DNA of 21,083 nt from Veillonella sp. Its GTDB lineage: Bacteria > Bacillota > Negativicutes > Veillonellales > Veillonellaceae. Made by a program: the position numbers and the translations under genes. Shown here piece by piece: positions 8,590 to 16,338 of the stretch. The stretch covers positions 1-21,083 of the forward strand of contig NZ_SVCB01000039.1 of assembly GCF_015058545.1 (NCBI RefSeq), in the 5' to 3' direction. Each line of letters begins with the position of its first letter. Position 1 is the first letter of the stretch. The notes below the pieces were generated by a model. The model searched no databases and had not been told where the DNA came from. It worked only from the letters and a program-made list of their open reading frames with translations.

Positions 8590-9597
8590 ATGGAAGCGTT
8601 TGTTAATTTTAGCTTTATGTTTGTTATTATCTCAACCGTCATAGTTGTAGCCCTGTTTTTCCACTTTGTGCCGTTAGGTCTGTGGATTTCTGCATTGGCA
8701 GCAGGGGTTAATGTCGGTATTTTCACTTTAATCGGGATGCGTTTGCGTCGTGTATCACCATCGAAGATTGTTTTGCCTTTGGTAAAAGCCAATAAAGCAG
8801 GCCTTCGGGTTAATGTAAACCAACTGGAAGCTCACTATTTGGCCGGTGGTGACGTAGACCGTGTGGTAGACGCTTTAATCGCCGCTGAACGTGCTTCGAT
8901 TCCATTGACGTTTGAACGAGCTGCCGCCATTGACTTGGCCGGCCGTGATGTACTCGAAGCGGTACAGATGAGTGTAAATCCGAAAGTTATTGAAACACCG
9001 ACGATTTCCGCGGTTGCTAAAAACGGTATTGAACTTAAAGTTCGCGCCCGTGTTACGGTGCGTGCCAATATTGACCGCTTGGTGGGCGGTGCCGGCGAAG
9101 CAACAATTATTGCCCGTGTCGGTGAAGGTATTGTAACAACCGTAGGTTCTTCCGAAGAGCATACGGATGTGCTTGAAAATCCGGATCACATTTCCCGTAC
9201 AGTATTGAATAAAGGTCTTGATGCGGGATCTGCCTTCGAAATCTTATCCATCGATATTGCGGACGTTGATGTAGGACGTAATATTGGGGCTCAACTTATG
9301 ACGGATCAAGCGGAAGCGGATAAGAATATCGCTCAGGCAAAAGCGGAAGAACGTCGTGCTATGGCGGTAGCCAAAGAACAGGAAATGAGAGCGTATACAC
9401 AGGAAATGCAGGCGAAAGTTGTAGAAGCACAGGCAGAAGTTCCGCAAGCCTTGTCGCAAGCATTGCGTGACGGTCACATGGGCGTAATGGATTATTACAA
9501 TATGAATAACATTATGGCAGATACCAAGATGCGTGAAACTATCGCTGAAGGGGAAACGGCGGAGTTAACAACTCAACCGAAGCCACAAAATAAATAG
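8590..9597 (+). CDS. floA: Flotillin-like protein FloA
   Basis: FloA is a membrane scaffold that forms functional membrane microdomains. The 335 residues show two hydrophobic membrane segments (about 8-26 and 30-50), an SPFH/band-7 domain (about 52-220, with the FloA-typical LEAHYLAGGDVDRVVDALIAA and ARVTVRANIDRLVGGAGEATIIARVGEG), and an Ala/Glu/Gln-rich coiled coil (about 233-285, DQAEADKNIAQAKAEERRAMAVAKEQEM...). The length matches Bacillus FloA (YqfA). A strong GAGGAGG ends 5 bases before the ATG. It lies between a short NfeD gene and an unrecognised third gene, probably in one transcript. The reading frame is intact. Confidence 0.96.
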   Translation: MEAFVNFSFMFVIISTVIVVALFFHFVPLGLWISALAAGVNVGIFTLIGMRLRRVSPSKIVLPLVKANKAGLRVNVNQLEAHYLAGGDVDRVVDALIAAERASIPLTFERAAAIDLAGRDVLEAVQMSVNPKVIETPTISAVAKNGIELKVRARVTVRANIDRLVGGAGEATIIARVGEGIVTTVGSSEEHTDVLENPDHISRTVLNKGLDAGSAFEILSIDIADVDVGRNIGAQLMTDQAEADKNIAQAKAEERRAMAVAKEQEMRAYTQEMQAKVVEAQAEVPQALSQALRDGHMGVMDYYNMNNIMADTKMRETIAEGETAELTTQPKPQNK

Positions 9598-9610
9598 CGG
9601 AGGTTAAGCT

Positions 9611-10444
9611 ATGGATTTGGATCTTGGTTTTATATTAGTGTTGATCATCTTGGGCAATGTTATTTTGAGTACCCGTAAAAAGCGGCAAAATAGAAATCCT
9701 AATGAGGATAACACGAATATGGAAAACAGGACTGATTACGATTGGTCCGAACCGGGCGAACAAAATCGGCCGGGACCGCGTTCGCAGCAACCGACGAATC
9801 CTATGCCGCCAAGTGAAGGTCAGCGTAATCGTACAACGGGAGGCATGGGGCCTGCCGGCAATACGAGAACCGGTAATGCCAATACGCGCGGTCGTAGTGA
9901 AGAGGCTATGACCTGGGAAGAGATGGAACGGCATTACGGCATTAAAATGGAACGCAAGGAACCGTCGGTGCCTAGGAATCAGCCGGAGGCGTCCTTACCA
10001 CGGGAAGCGTCGCTGCCGAGAGAAGCTTCAAGGCCGAGTGAAGCCCCGTTGCCTACGGATGTAACTACGCCTAAGCAACGTGAACCGGAACCGGTTATTG
10101 TGGTAACGAAGCAGCAACCAGAGCCGGTTATTGTGTCAATGCCGCAAAGACAGGAATCGCAATGGCGTGAACCGGTTCGGCCGAGAACGACAACCGGTCA
10201 AGGAACTACCCGCCAGGTGCCTAAGACGGCGACGATTTCACCGAATCGGACGACGATTCCGTCGGCTCAACCGGTTAAAACAATGCCGGCAGCAGCTGTT
10301 TGGCAACCGAACACGGCTGTTACGGGACGGCACATTTTTCACAGCGGCAATCATCGCTTGCCACCGGGCGGTTTGAAGGCGGGGATTATGTGGTCTATGA
10401 TTTTACAACCGCCAAAGGCGAAGCAGGGCGCCTATCATCGGTAA
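9611..10444 (+). CDS. Unrecognised membrane-anchored Pro/Arg/Gln-rich protein, third gene of the floA operon
   Basis: I do not recognise this 277-residue protein. It has one N-terminal hydrophobic segment (about 5-20, LGFILVLIILGNVILS), then a basic stop-transfer stretch (RKKRQNR) and a long low-complexity, probably disordered region rich in Pro, Arg, Gln, Thr and Asn. Inside it are a short helical-looking motif (TWEEMERHYGIKMERKE, about 100-116), four near-copies of a six-residue repeat of the form EASLPR (126-149), and PEPVIV twice (159-164, 170-175). The C-terminal LKAGIMWSMILQPPKAKQ is hydrophobic and may be a short conserved tail. GGAGG lies 7 bases before the ATG, 13 bp after floA, so it is very likely co-transcribed. 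The place corresponds to yqfB in the Bacillus yqeZ-floA-yqfB cluster, but no similarity is claimed. Two stop codons end the frame. Confidence 0.75.
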   Translation: MDLDLGFILVLIILGNVILSTRKKRQNRNPNEDNTNMENRTDYDWSEPGEQNRPGPRSQQPTNPMPPSEGQRNRTTGGMGPAGNTRTGNANTRGRSEEAMTWEEMERHYGIKMERKEPSVPRNQPEASLPREASLPREASRPSEAPLPTDVTTPKQREPEPVIVVTKQQPEPVIVSMPQRQESQWREPVRPRTTTGQGTTRQVPKTATISPNRTTIPSAQPVKTMPAAAVWQPNTAVTGRHIFHSGNHRLPPGGLKAGIMWSMILQPPKAKQGAYHR

Positions 10445-10473
10445 TAAAAGCTGACAATTGCCATGCGGTCGAT

Positions 10474-10515
10474 TGTTACAGATGTGACAATTTTACAAAT
10501 GTGACAATTGTCACA
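10474..10515 (+). promoter_or_regulatory. Two CRP/FNR-family-like operators
   Basis: TGTGACAATTGTCACA at 10500-10515 is a perfect 16-bp palindrome matching the CRP-type form TGTGA-N6-TCACA. A second, weaker site TGTTACAGATGTGACA lies at 10474-10489, its centre 26 bp upstream. The octamer TGTGACAA occurs directly repeated at 10483 and 10500. The palindrome is also close to the motif described for HcpR regulators of nitrosative and nitrite metabolism, which fits a nitrite/sulfite reductase target. The assignment to a regulator family is inference; no such regulator is in the window. Confidence 0.65.
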
Positions 10516-10536
10516 ACTACCTTATTACAGTAGATT

Positions 10537-10542
10537 TATACT
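10537..10542 (+). promoter_or_regulatory. Candidate activated -10 box of the reductase promoter
   Basis: TATACT at 10537-10542 has no good -35 hexamer (CAACTA at 10514-10519 at 17-bp spacing). If transcription starts at 10549, the perfect palindrome at 10500-10515 is centred at -41.5, the standard class II activator position for CRP/FNR-family proteins. The leader would be about 169 bases. Confidence 0.5.
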
Positions 10543-10578
10543 GATTATTGGTTTGATTTGTATGCGTATTGATTAACG

Positions 10579-10594
10579 CTATCAAATTTGATAG
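10579..10594. promoter_or_regulatory. Second perfect palindrome, possible operator
   Basis: CTATCAAATTTGATAG is a perfect 16-bp palindrome unrelated to the CRP-like sites. It lies downstream of the first candidate start point and upstream of the second candidate promoter, where a bound protein could block the first transcript. The regulator is unknown. Confidence 0.4.
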
Positions 10595-10627
10595 AGACAT
10601 ATTTCGTCCCTCGAGTCGTGTTCAATA

Positions 10628-10656
10628 TTGACGCGGTTCGGGAGACGTGTTACGAT
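10628..10656 (+). promoter_or_regulatory. Candidate second promoter of the reductase gene
   Basis: TTGACG (10628-10633) and TACGAT (10651-10656) are separated by 17 bp, giving five and four matches to the sigma-70 consensus hexamers. Transcription would begin near 10663, about 55 bases before the ATG. Confidence 0.45.
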
Positions 10657-10717
10657 TGAATTAGTTGTATTTGTAGTTGATATAAGTATGTCATTATAAG
10701 AAACGAGAGGGATACAG

Positions 10718-12286
10718 ATGACATTTTTAACAGAAGAGGTGAAAGCACGCCTCATCAAAGATTTACCAAAGTTTGCTAAAGTAAGCGAACAATTCTTCAA
10801 CAAAGAAATTTCAGTTAACGATTACAAAGGCTTGTCCGGCCCGTTCGGTACGTATGCAGAACGCGGTGCTAACACAGGCATGTTCCGTTTGCGTTTACCT
10901 GGGGGACGTATTACGCAAAAACAGCTTGCCTTCTTAGCTGATTTATTCACACGCAATGATTTGCCACATTTACATTTTACGACCGGTCAATCTATTCAGA
11001 TTCACAGCTTGCAGGGGCCACAAATTATTGAAATGTTCAAAGAATGCCATGCACAGGGCATTTATTCCCGTGGTGGCGGCGGTGACCATCCGCGTAATAT
11101 CGCAGCCAGCCCATTGCGCGGTGTAACACCGGGTGAACCATTCGATATCACCCCATATGTGCAGGTAGCCAGCGAATATATTTTGACCTTAATTCCTGAC
11201 TTCAAAATGCCTCGTAAACTTAAAATTGCATTTACTAACGGCCTTGAAAACGCCACTCACGTAACTTTCAAAGACTTAGGTTTCTGGGCACAAGCTGACG
11301 GTACATTTACGGTATATGCAGCCGGCGGTCTCGGCGGCAATCCGCGTAAAGGCATTTTATTGGCTGAAAAAGTGGATCCGTCCGAAATGTTATACTACAT
11401 TAAAGCCATGGTTCGCACTTTCATTGAAAATGCTGATTACAAAACTCGCAGCAAAAACCGTACCCGTTACATGGTTGCTGAAATGGGCGAAGATAAATTC
11501 CGTGAAACGTTCAATAAATTCTTGTTGTTCACTAAACGCGTAGAAGATTTGGACTACACTTTACCTGATACTACGATTACTAAAACCGGCAATGGCAAAT
11601 TGACTCAGGACGAATTGGCAAAAGCTAACGGTTTAATCGGCGAACAGGTTCAAGACGGTTTATATTATGTATACTATCATCCGGTAGGAGGCCATGCGCA
11701 GCCGGTAGTGGCTCGCGACGTATTCCAATACGTAGGTTCCTTGGAAGGTACGGAAGCTCGTATGACCGGTGAAGAAGGCACTTACTTCATTAACTTGACA
11801 GCTGACGAAGCTCGTAAAGTTTATGATTTAATCAAAGACGACAGCTCTACATCCAACTTCTCCGCCAGCGTATGCTGCGTTGGTGCGTCTAAATGCCAGG
11901 TAGGTTTCCAGAACTCTCAGGCTGCCTATAAAGATATTTTGGCTCATTTAAAAGCAGAAGGTATTGATGATGCTTTATTACCTAAGATTCATATCTCCGG
12001 CTGCCCATCTTCTTGCGGTACTCATCAAATCGGTACCTTAGGTTTACACGGGTTCGTAAAACAAGTAGACGGTAAGCCACAACCTGCTTTCAATTTGTTT
12101 AAAGGCGGTAGCGATGAATTAGGCGTTGTTACTTTCGGCGAACCTTTGGGTGCCATTACAACCGCTGATTTACCGGCTTTCTTTGCTGAATTGGCTAAGA
12201 CTTTAAATGATGCCGGCGTGGCCTACGATATTTGGATTCAGGATCATGAAGCTGATTTTGAAGCGTTGGCTAAAAAATATATCTAA
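10718..12286 (+). CDS. Siroheme/[4Fe-4S] nitrite or sulfite reductase
   Basis: This 522-residue enzyme belongs to the NirA/SiR family, which reduces nitrite to ammonia or sulfite to sulfide with six electrons. The cluster- and siroheme-binding cysteines are complete: C387-x5-C393 (CVGASKC) and C429-x3-C433 (CPSSC). The siroheme-contact region RGGGGDHPRNIAASPLRGV and the duplicated ferredoxin-like halves (first half LPGGRITQKQLAFLADLF, second half from about 320) are present. No flavodoxin, rubredoxin or ferredoxin domain is fused, so electrons must come from a separate donor. Nitrite and sulfite cannot be told apart from sequence alone; the lack of neighbouring sulfate or nitrate genes gives no help, although the upstream CRP/HcpR-like site leans towards nitrite. 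Codon use is more biased than in neighbours, suggesting strong expression. A strong terminator follows. Confidence 0.92.
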   Translation: MTFLTEEVKARLIKDLPKFAKVSEQFFNKEISVNDYKGLSGPFGTYAERGANTGMFRLRLPGGRITQKQLAFLADLFTRNDLPHLHFTTGQSIQIHSLQGPQIIEMFKECHAQGIYSRGGGGDHPRNIAASPLRGVTPGEPFDITPYVQVASEYILTLIPDFKMPRKLKIAFTNGLENATHVTFKDLGFWAQADGTFTVYAAGGLGGNPRKGILLAEKVDPSEMLYYIKAMVRTFIENADYKTRSKNRTRYMVAEMGEDKFRETFNKFLLFTKRVEDLDYTLPDTTITKTGNGKLTQDELAKANGLIGEQVQDGLYYVYYHPVGGHAQPVVARDVFQYVGSLEGTEARMTGEEGTYFINLTADEARKVYDLIKDDSSTSNFSASVCCVGASKCQVGFQNSQAAYKDILAHLKAEGIDDALLPKIHISGCPSSCGTHQIGTLGLHGFVKQVDGKPQPAFNLFKGGSDELGVVTFGEPLGAITTADLPAFFAELAKTLNDAGVAYDIWIQDHEADFEALAKKYI

Positions 12287-12357
12287 TAAAACTCGGTTAA
12301 TTTAGGGGCTTAGGGAAGATTATGCACCTAAGCGATACCAAAGTAACTGCATATAAC

Positions 12358-12391
12358 AAAAGCCCTCTCACAACTTGTGAGAGGGCTTTTT
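12358..12391 (+). terminator. Intrinsic terminator after the reductase
   Basis: A 13-bp perfect stem (AGCCCTCTCACAA at 12361-12373 with 12375-12387) is flanked by A and T runs and followed by five T. It ends the reductase transcript. A smaller dyad (GCTTAGG 12308-12314, CCTAAGC 12327-12333) lies upstream. Confidence 0.85.
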
Positions 12392-12438
12392 GCATGCCGT
12401 GTTTAGACTGACTCTAAGAGGAAAAGCTGTGGGCAAGC

Positions 12439-12468
12439 AAAACGCCTTCACAGTATGCGAAGGCGTTT
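12439..12468 (-). terminator. Intrinsic terminator after the aminotransferase
   Basis: AAACGCCTTC (12440-12449) pairs with GAAGGCGTTT (12459-12468). On the minus strand the stem is followed by TTTTGCTT, so it ends the Lrp-aminotransferase transcript; it can also act on the plus strand, where T-rich sequence follows. Confidence 0.75.
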
Positions 12469-12482
12469 CTAATTTATTTTTC

Positions 12483-13658
12483 TTAATTTTTTAATTCATG
12501 CAAGAATTCGGCAATACGTTTTAACGCTTCTTTAATATTGGCTAAGGAATTGGCGTAGGCAACGCGCACGAAGCCTTCACCGCAATCGCCAAAGGCATTG
12601 CCCGGTACGACGGCTACGTGTTTAGCATAAAGTAATTTTTCACAGAAGGTTTCGGAATCGAGGCCGGTGGAGCGGATGTCCGGGAATACGTAGAAGGCAC
12701 CTTCCGGTTCGAAGCAAGTGAGACCCAATTGGTTAAAGGTTTTAACCAAGAGGCGACGACGAATATCGTATTGGTCGCGCATGTATTCAATATCTTTATC
12801 CCCGTGTTTCAACGCTTCAATGGCAGCATATTGAGCAACCGATGGGGCACTCATAATGCCGTATTGATGAAGTTTCGTCATTTGGGTGATAATTTCTTTT
12901 GGACCGAGCGCCATGCCGAGACGCCATCCCGTCATAGCGAAGGCTTTGGAGAAGCCGTTAATGACGATGGTTCGTTCTTTCATGCCCGGAACTGATGCGA
13001 TGGTTACATGTTGTTCAGATCCGTAGGTCAACTCGCTGTAGAGTTCATCGGAAATAACGAGCAAGTCATGTTCTTCGATGACTTTGGCGATTTCCTCCAA
13101 ATGTTCACGGCGCATAATCGCACCGGTTGGATTATTAGGGAATGGTAAAACGAGCAATTTGGTTTTAGGTGTAATGTGGGAGCGAATATCTTCGGCCGTA
13201 AGGCGGAAGTTATTTTCCGCTTTGGTTTTCACCGGTACGGACACACCTTTGGCTACTTCCGTAAGTGGCGTGTAGCAAATAAAGCTAGGCACCGGAATGA
13301 GTACTTCGTCACCTTCGTTAATGAGGGCACGAAGAGCTAAATCGATGGCTTCAGAACCACCAACAGTGACCAGAATGTCAGTAGCGGGATCATATGTTAC
13401 ATCGTATTTACGAGTGAACCAACGGCTGATTTCTTCGCGTAAGTCCGCAAAACCGCGATTTGGTGAGTACCAGGTCTTACCTTTTTCTAAGGTATCGATA
13501 CCGGTTTCACGAATATGCCATGGTGTGGTGAAATCCGGTTCGCCGATGCTGAGGGAAATAACATCATCAATTTCGCTGGCAATGTCGAAGAATCGGCGAA
13601 TACCGGACGGTTTTACATTGGACAGCTCACGATTTAAAAATTTATCATAATTAATCAT
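12483..13658 (-). CDS. Class I/II PLP-dependent aminotransferase
   Basis: This 391-residue enzyme transfers amino groups using pyridoxal phosphate. Fold type I landmarks are visible: LSIGEPDF (36-43), the phosphate-contact GGSEAI (100-105), PNNPTG (174-179), SDEVY-like SDELY (203-207), the PLP lysine K238 in GFSKAFAMTGWRLG, and the substrate-carboxylate arginine in RVAYA near the C-terminus. It resembles the PatA/AraT/aspartate group; the exact substrate is unclear. The start at 13658 gives the usual family N-terminus MINYDKFLNREL; ATGs at 13667 and 13697 are possible, but the first is too close to the AGGAG. The start overlaps the stop of the Lrp gene by 8 bp, so the two are coupled and the regulator is likely to act on amino-acid metabolism. 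Confidence 0.92.
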   Translation of the reverse strand: MINYDKFLNRELSNVKPSGIRRFFDIASEIDDVISLSIGEPDFTTPWHIRETGIDTLEKGKTWYSPNRGFADLREEISRWFTRKYDVTYDPATDILVTVGGSEAIDLALRALINEGDEVLIPVPSFICYTPLTEVAKGVSVPVKTKAENNFRLTAEDIRSHITPKTKLLVLPFPNNPTGAIMRREHLEEIAKVIEEHDLLVISDELYSELTYGSEQHVTIASVPGMKERTIVINGFSKAFAMTGWRLGMALGPKEIITQMTKLHQYGIMSAPSVAQYAAIEALKHGDKDIEYMRDQYDIRRRLLVKTFNQLGLTCFEPEGAFYVFPDIRSTGLDSETFCEKLLYAKHVAVVPGNAFGDCGEGFVRVAYANSLANIKEALKRIAEFLHELKN

Positions 13659-14162
13659 AGAACACATTACTCCTTGTTTCTTTCTGTTCTTCGTCATGGT
13701 AGATTACATTACGGTCTTTGTAGCGGCTCAAGATAAAGTGCGTACCCGTGCCTTGGACACCTTCCAAAGTGGAAAGACGACGTGCTACAAAGAGGGCGAT
13801 ATCGCGCATGCTTTGACCCTGAATGATAACGGTCAAATCATAACGCCGGACATGAGATAGACACCTTCCACCTCTTCGAATTGCATGATGCGGTGGGCGA
13901 GTTTATCGAAGCCTTGATCAGGTTCCGGTGTAACTTTAAGTTGAATGAGGGCGGTTGCCTTATTGGCATCGATGGCTTCCCAGTCGATTACGGCTTGATA
14001 GCCTTTGATAATGCCTTCCGCTTCGAGCGCGGCGATACGTTCAGATACCTCAGCTTTGGCTACACCTAACATGGCCGCCAATTGGTCATGGGTTAATTTC
14101 GCGTCTGTCGCCAAAAGGTCGAGCAGCTTTTTGTCAGTAGCAGTTACAGTAAAATTACTCAT
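13651..14162 (-). pseudogene. Lrp/AsnC-family transcriptional regulator, one frameshift
   Basis: Lrp/AsnC proteins are DNA-binding regulators that sense amino acids. The N-terminal part (MSNFTVTATDKKLLDLLATDAKLTHDQLAAMLG...) is the AsnC-type helix-turn-helix; the C-terminal RAM effector domain starts about residue 65 (ALIQLKVTPEPDQGFDKLAHRI). After YLMSG the frame ends (VMI-stop), but the expected continuation YDLTVIIQGQSMRDIALFVARRLSTLEG appears in the other frame to the stop at 13651. One base is missing near 13844 (GGCGTTATG for GGCGGTTATG on the coding strand); restoring it gives SGGYDLTV and a 170-residue protein. AAAGGAG lies before the ATG. Either a sequencing error or a real truncation that removes most of the effector domain. 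Confidence 0.85.
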
Positions 14163-14207
14163 AATTAATATCTCCTTTCAAGGTCGGAATCGAAGCCATC
14201 CGAGGTA

Positions 14208-14276
14208 TCAGACAAACAAGGTATGTTTCAGTTAGCTTAGTTAATTCTGAAAAGTTAACGATTTTTTGTCTGACAA
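14208..14276. promoter_or_regulatory. Inverted TTGTCTGA repeats upstream of the Lrp-family gene
   Basis: TTGTCTGACAA at 14266-14276 is itself a palindrome, and TCAGACAA at 14208-14215 repeats its half inverted 58 bp away, within the 5' region of the Lrp-family gene. Lrp proteins often regulate themselves through several sites, so these are candidate operators. A -10-like TATACT on the minus strand lies at 14285-14280 with only a weak TTTAAA -35. This is suggestive only. Confidence 0.35.
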
Positions 14277-14407
14277 TATAGTATACAGTTTATTTTACCA
14301 CTCTTTAAAGTTGAATTAAATAGAAAAATTATTATTGATGCATTTTATGTATGAGATAAATGCGTTATAATCAAATTGAGAGGTGGACTATTTTAATTAG
14401 AAATATA

Positions 14408-14449
14408 AAAAGCTGTGTACAGATACCCAACGAACTGTACACAGCTTTT
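14408..14449. terminator. Terminator after the rbs operon
   Basis: A perfect 15-bp stem (AAAAGCTGTGTACAG at 14408-14422 with 14435-14449) has A and T ends on both sides. It ends the minus-strand rbs transcript about 40 bp after the rbsB stop. Confidence 0.85.
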
Positions 14450-14489
14450 GTTCTATCAATGTTTCTATCAACGTATCAAAGCATATGTT

Positions 14490-15392
14490 TTATTTAGTTA
14501 CTACTTTAAGTTCTACAGGAATCTTGCTTTCTACTGTTTCACCTTTGATAACTTTGGAAGCAGTATCTACAGCAATTTTACCCATCAATTCAGGTTGTTG
14601 TGCGATAGTAGCCGCTAAGGTGCCGTCTTGAACAGCTTTTTCAGCATCGGCAGTACCGTCAAAACCTACGATGAAAACTTGTTTGCCTGCCGATTTAGCA
14701 GCTTGGATAGCACCAAGCGCCATTTCGTCATTGTGAGCAAAAATAGCTTTTACATCTGGGTTAGCTTGAAGAATGTTAGTGGAAACGTTTAAGCCTTTAG
14801 TGCGGTCAAAATCAGCACTCTGTTTAGCTACCACGTCTAAAGATTTGTCGGCTACATTGTGGAAGCCTTGACCACGTTCGCGCGTAGCGGAAGCACCCGG
14901 GATACCTTCGATTTCAGCAACTTTAGTGCCATTGCCGAGTTTGTCAACGATTAATTGAGCTGCCATTTCGCCGCCTTTAACGTTATCGGACGCGATGTGA
15001 GCTACAACTTTACCTTTGTCGGTAGAGCGGTCAACCGTGATAACCGGAATATTTTTAGCATTGGCTGCTTCAACGGAAGTAGCAATCGCAGCGGAGTCAA
15101 CCGGGTTAACGATCAATACGGATACGCCGCTTTCTAATAAATCGGCAACGTCATTAGCCTGTTTTGCAGGGTCGTTTTGAGCGTCAACGATTTTAACTTT
15201 AAGGCCTAATTCTTTAGCCTGTTTTTCAACACCGTCTTTTAAAGATACGAAGAACGGGTTGTTTAAGGTGGATACGGAGAAACCGATAGTACCTTGTTTT
15301 TTATCGCCACCACCATTGTTGGAAGAGCCGCAACCGGCTACGAGACCGATAACTAAGATTACGGCAGCGATGACTGTTAATAATTTTTTCAT
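14490..15392 (-). CDS. rbsB: Ribose ABC transporter substrate-binding lipoprotein RbsB
   Basis: RbsB captures ribose outside the membrane and delivers it to RbsC/RbsA. The 300-residue protein starts with a lipoprotein signal peptide, MKKLLTVIAAVILVIGLVAGC, with lipobox LVAGC and the lipidated cysteine at 21, followed by a Ser/Asn/Gly linker. The periplasmic-binding-protein type I fold follows, with family stretches FSVSTLNNPFFVSLKDG, PVITVDRS, GIPGASATRERGQGF, FAHNDEMALGA and VGFDGT. The start at 15392 is preferred over an ATG at 15434 because AGGAGG lies 6 bases upstream and the signal peptide begins there. The SD overlaps the rbsC stop codon (TAGGAGG). It is the last gene of the operon. Confidence 0.95.
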   Translation of the reverse strand: MKKLLTVIAAVILVIGLVAGCGSSNNGGGDKKQGTIGFSVSTLNNPFFVSLKDGVEKQAKELGLKVKIVDAQNDPAKQANDVADLLESGVSVLIVNPVDSAAIATSVEAANAKNIPVITVDRSTDKGKVVAHIASDNVKGGEMAAQLIVDKLGNGTKVAEIEGIPGASATRERGQGFHNVADKSLDVVAKQSADFDRTKGLNVSTNILQANPDVKAIFAHNDEMALGAIQAAKSAGKQVFIVGFDGTADAEKAVQDGTLAATIAQQPELMGKIAVDTASKVIKGETVESKIPVELKVVTK

Positions 15393-15402
15393 TCCTAACC
15401 TC

Positions 15403-16338
15403 CTACGCTTTTTTGCGGTCCCCGAGGACTGCAAGTAGAATTACAATACCTTTGACGATTTGTTGATAGAAACTGGAAACGTCGAGAATATTTAAACCAT
15501 TGTTGAGGGTGCCGATGATGAGGGCACCGATTAAGGTACCTACAATGTGACCACGACCGCCGGCAAGACTGGTACCGCCCAATACTACAGCGGCGATAGC
15601 GTCAAGTTCATAGCCCATACCGGCTGTCGGTTGAGCCGAATTGAGGCGGGACGTAATAATGGCGCCCGCAATGGCACTGAGCATACCGGTTAAGGCGTAA
15701 GCGAAGATTTTAACGCGGTTAATTTTAATACCTGCGATATAACTTACCTTTTCACTGCCGCCGATAGCATAGGTCTGACGACCAAGGGATGTTTTTTGCA
15801 AAACAAACCATAAAATAAGGAAGGATACAAACATGGTAATGGCCGGTACGGGCAGGCCTGCAATGTCGCCTTGACCGAAGCCGTGGAACAAAGGATCGCT
15901 GGTCAAACCGCTGATAGGGTTGCCGTCCGTAAATACCAAGGTAGCCCCGCGATAAATGGTCATGGTTGCCAAGGTGGCGATAAATGGTGCCACTTTACCG
16001 TAGGCAATGACGATACCGTTGATACCGCCGAGGATAATGCCTACGCCGGCAGAGGCTAAAATTGCCACTTCCGGATTCATGCCGCCTACGATGAAGTTGG
16101 CCATGATGGCACTGGATAAGGCAAGAATGGAGCCTACGGATAAGTCGATACCGCTCGTCAAAATAACGAAGGTCATACCGAAGGCGATGATGGCGTTAAT
16201 GGAAACTTGGCGTAATAAGTTGCGCAAGTTGGAGAATTCCAAGAAACTGTCGTTAAGAAATGCGATAATAATAAATAAGGCAATCAGGCCGATGAGCGGG
16301 CCTAATTTTTTGAGTGTTTCCGTAATATTCTGGTTCAT
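15403..16338 (-). CDS. rbsC: Ribose ABC transporter permease RbsC
   Basis: RbsC forms the membrane channel of the ribose importer. The 311-residue protein is hydrophobic throughout, with roughly eight to ten membrane segments and the family motifs TSGIDLSVGSILALSSA (near 60-76), YGKVAPFIATLATM and GTSLAGGRGHIVGTLIGALIIG. The start codon shares its A with the last base of the rbsA stop (TAATG), so translation is coupled. It is intact and of usual length. Confidence 0.95.
   Translation of the reverse strand: MNQNITETLKKLGPLIGLIALFIIIAFLNDSFLEFSNLRNLLRQVSINAIIAFGMTFVILTSGIDLSVGSILALSSAIMANFIVGGMNPEVAILASAGVGIILGGINGIVIAYGKVAPFIATLATMTIYRGATLVFTDGNPISGLTSDPLFHGFGQGDIAGLPVPAITMFVSFLILWFVLQKTSLGRQTYAIGGSEKVSYIAGIKINRVKIFAYALTGMLSAIAGAIITSRLNSAQPTAGMGYELDAIAAVVLGGTSLAGGRGHIVGTLIGALIIGTLNNGLNILDVSSFYQQIVKGIVILLAVLGDRKKA

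Larger units (their letters stand above)
10445..10717. other. Regulatory intergenic region before the siroheme reductase
   Basis: This 273-bp gap contains no gene. It carries two CRP/FNR-like sites (10474-10489 and 10500-10515), a candidate promoter with its -10 at 10537-10542, a second unrelated 16-bp perfect palindrome (10579-10594) and a second candidate promoter (10628-10656). GAGAGG sits 7-8 bases before the reductase ATG. No clear intrinsic terminator for the preceding flotillin operon is visible, so some read-through into the reductase is possible. Confidence 0.6.

Noticed and set aside
8565..9477. Minus-strand open frames inside floA
   Set aside because: They are shadows of a well-conserved gene, without ribosome binding sites or recognisable domains.
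10300..10533. Possible frameshift at the end of the third flotillin-operon gene, continuing in another frame to 10533
   Set aside because: The annotated frame ends with two stop codons and a plausible hydrophobic tail, and the other frame would run through the CRP-like operators.
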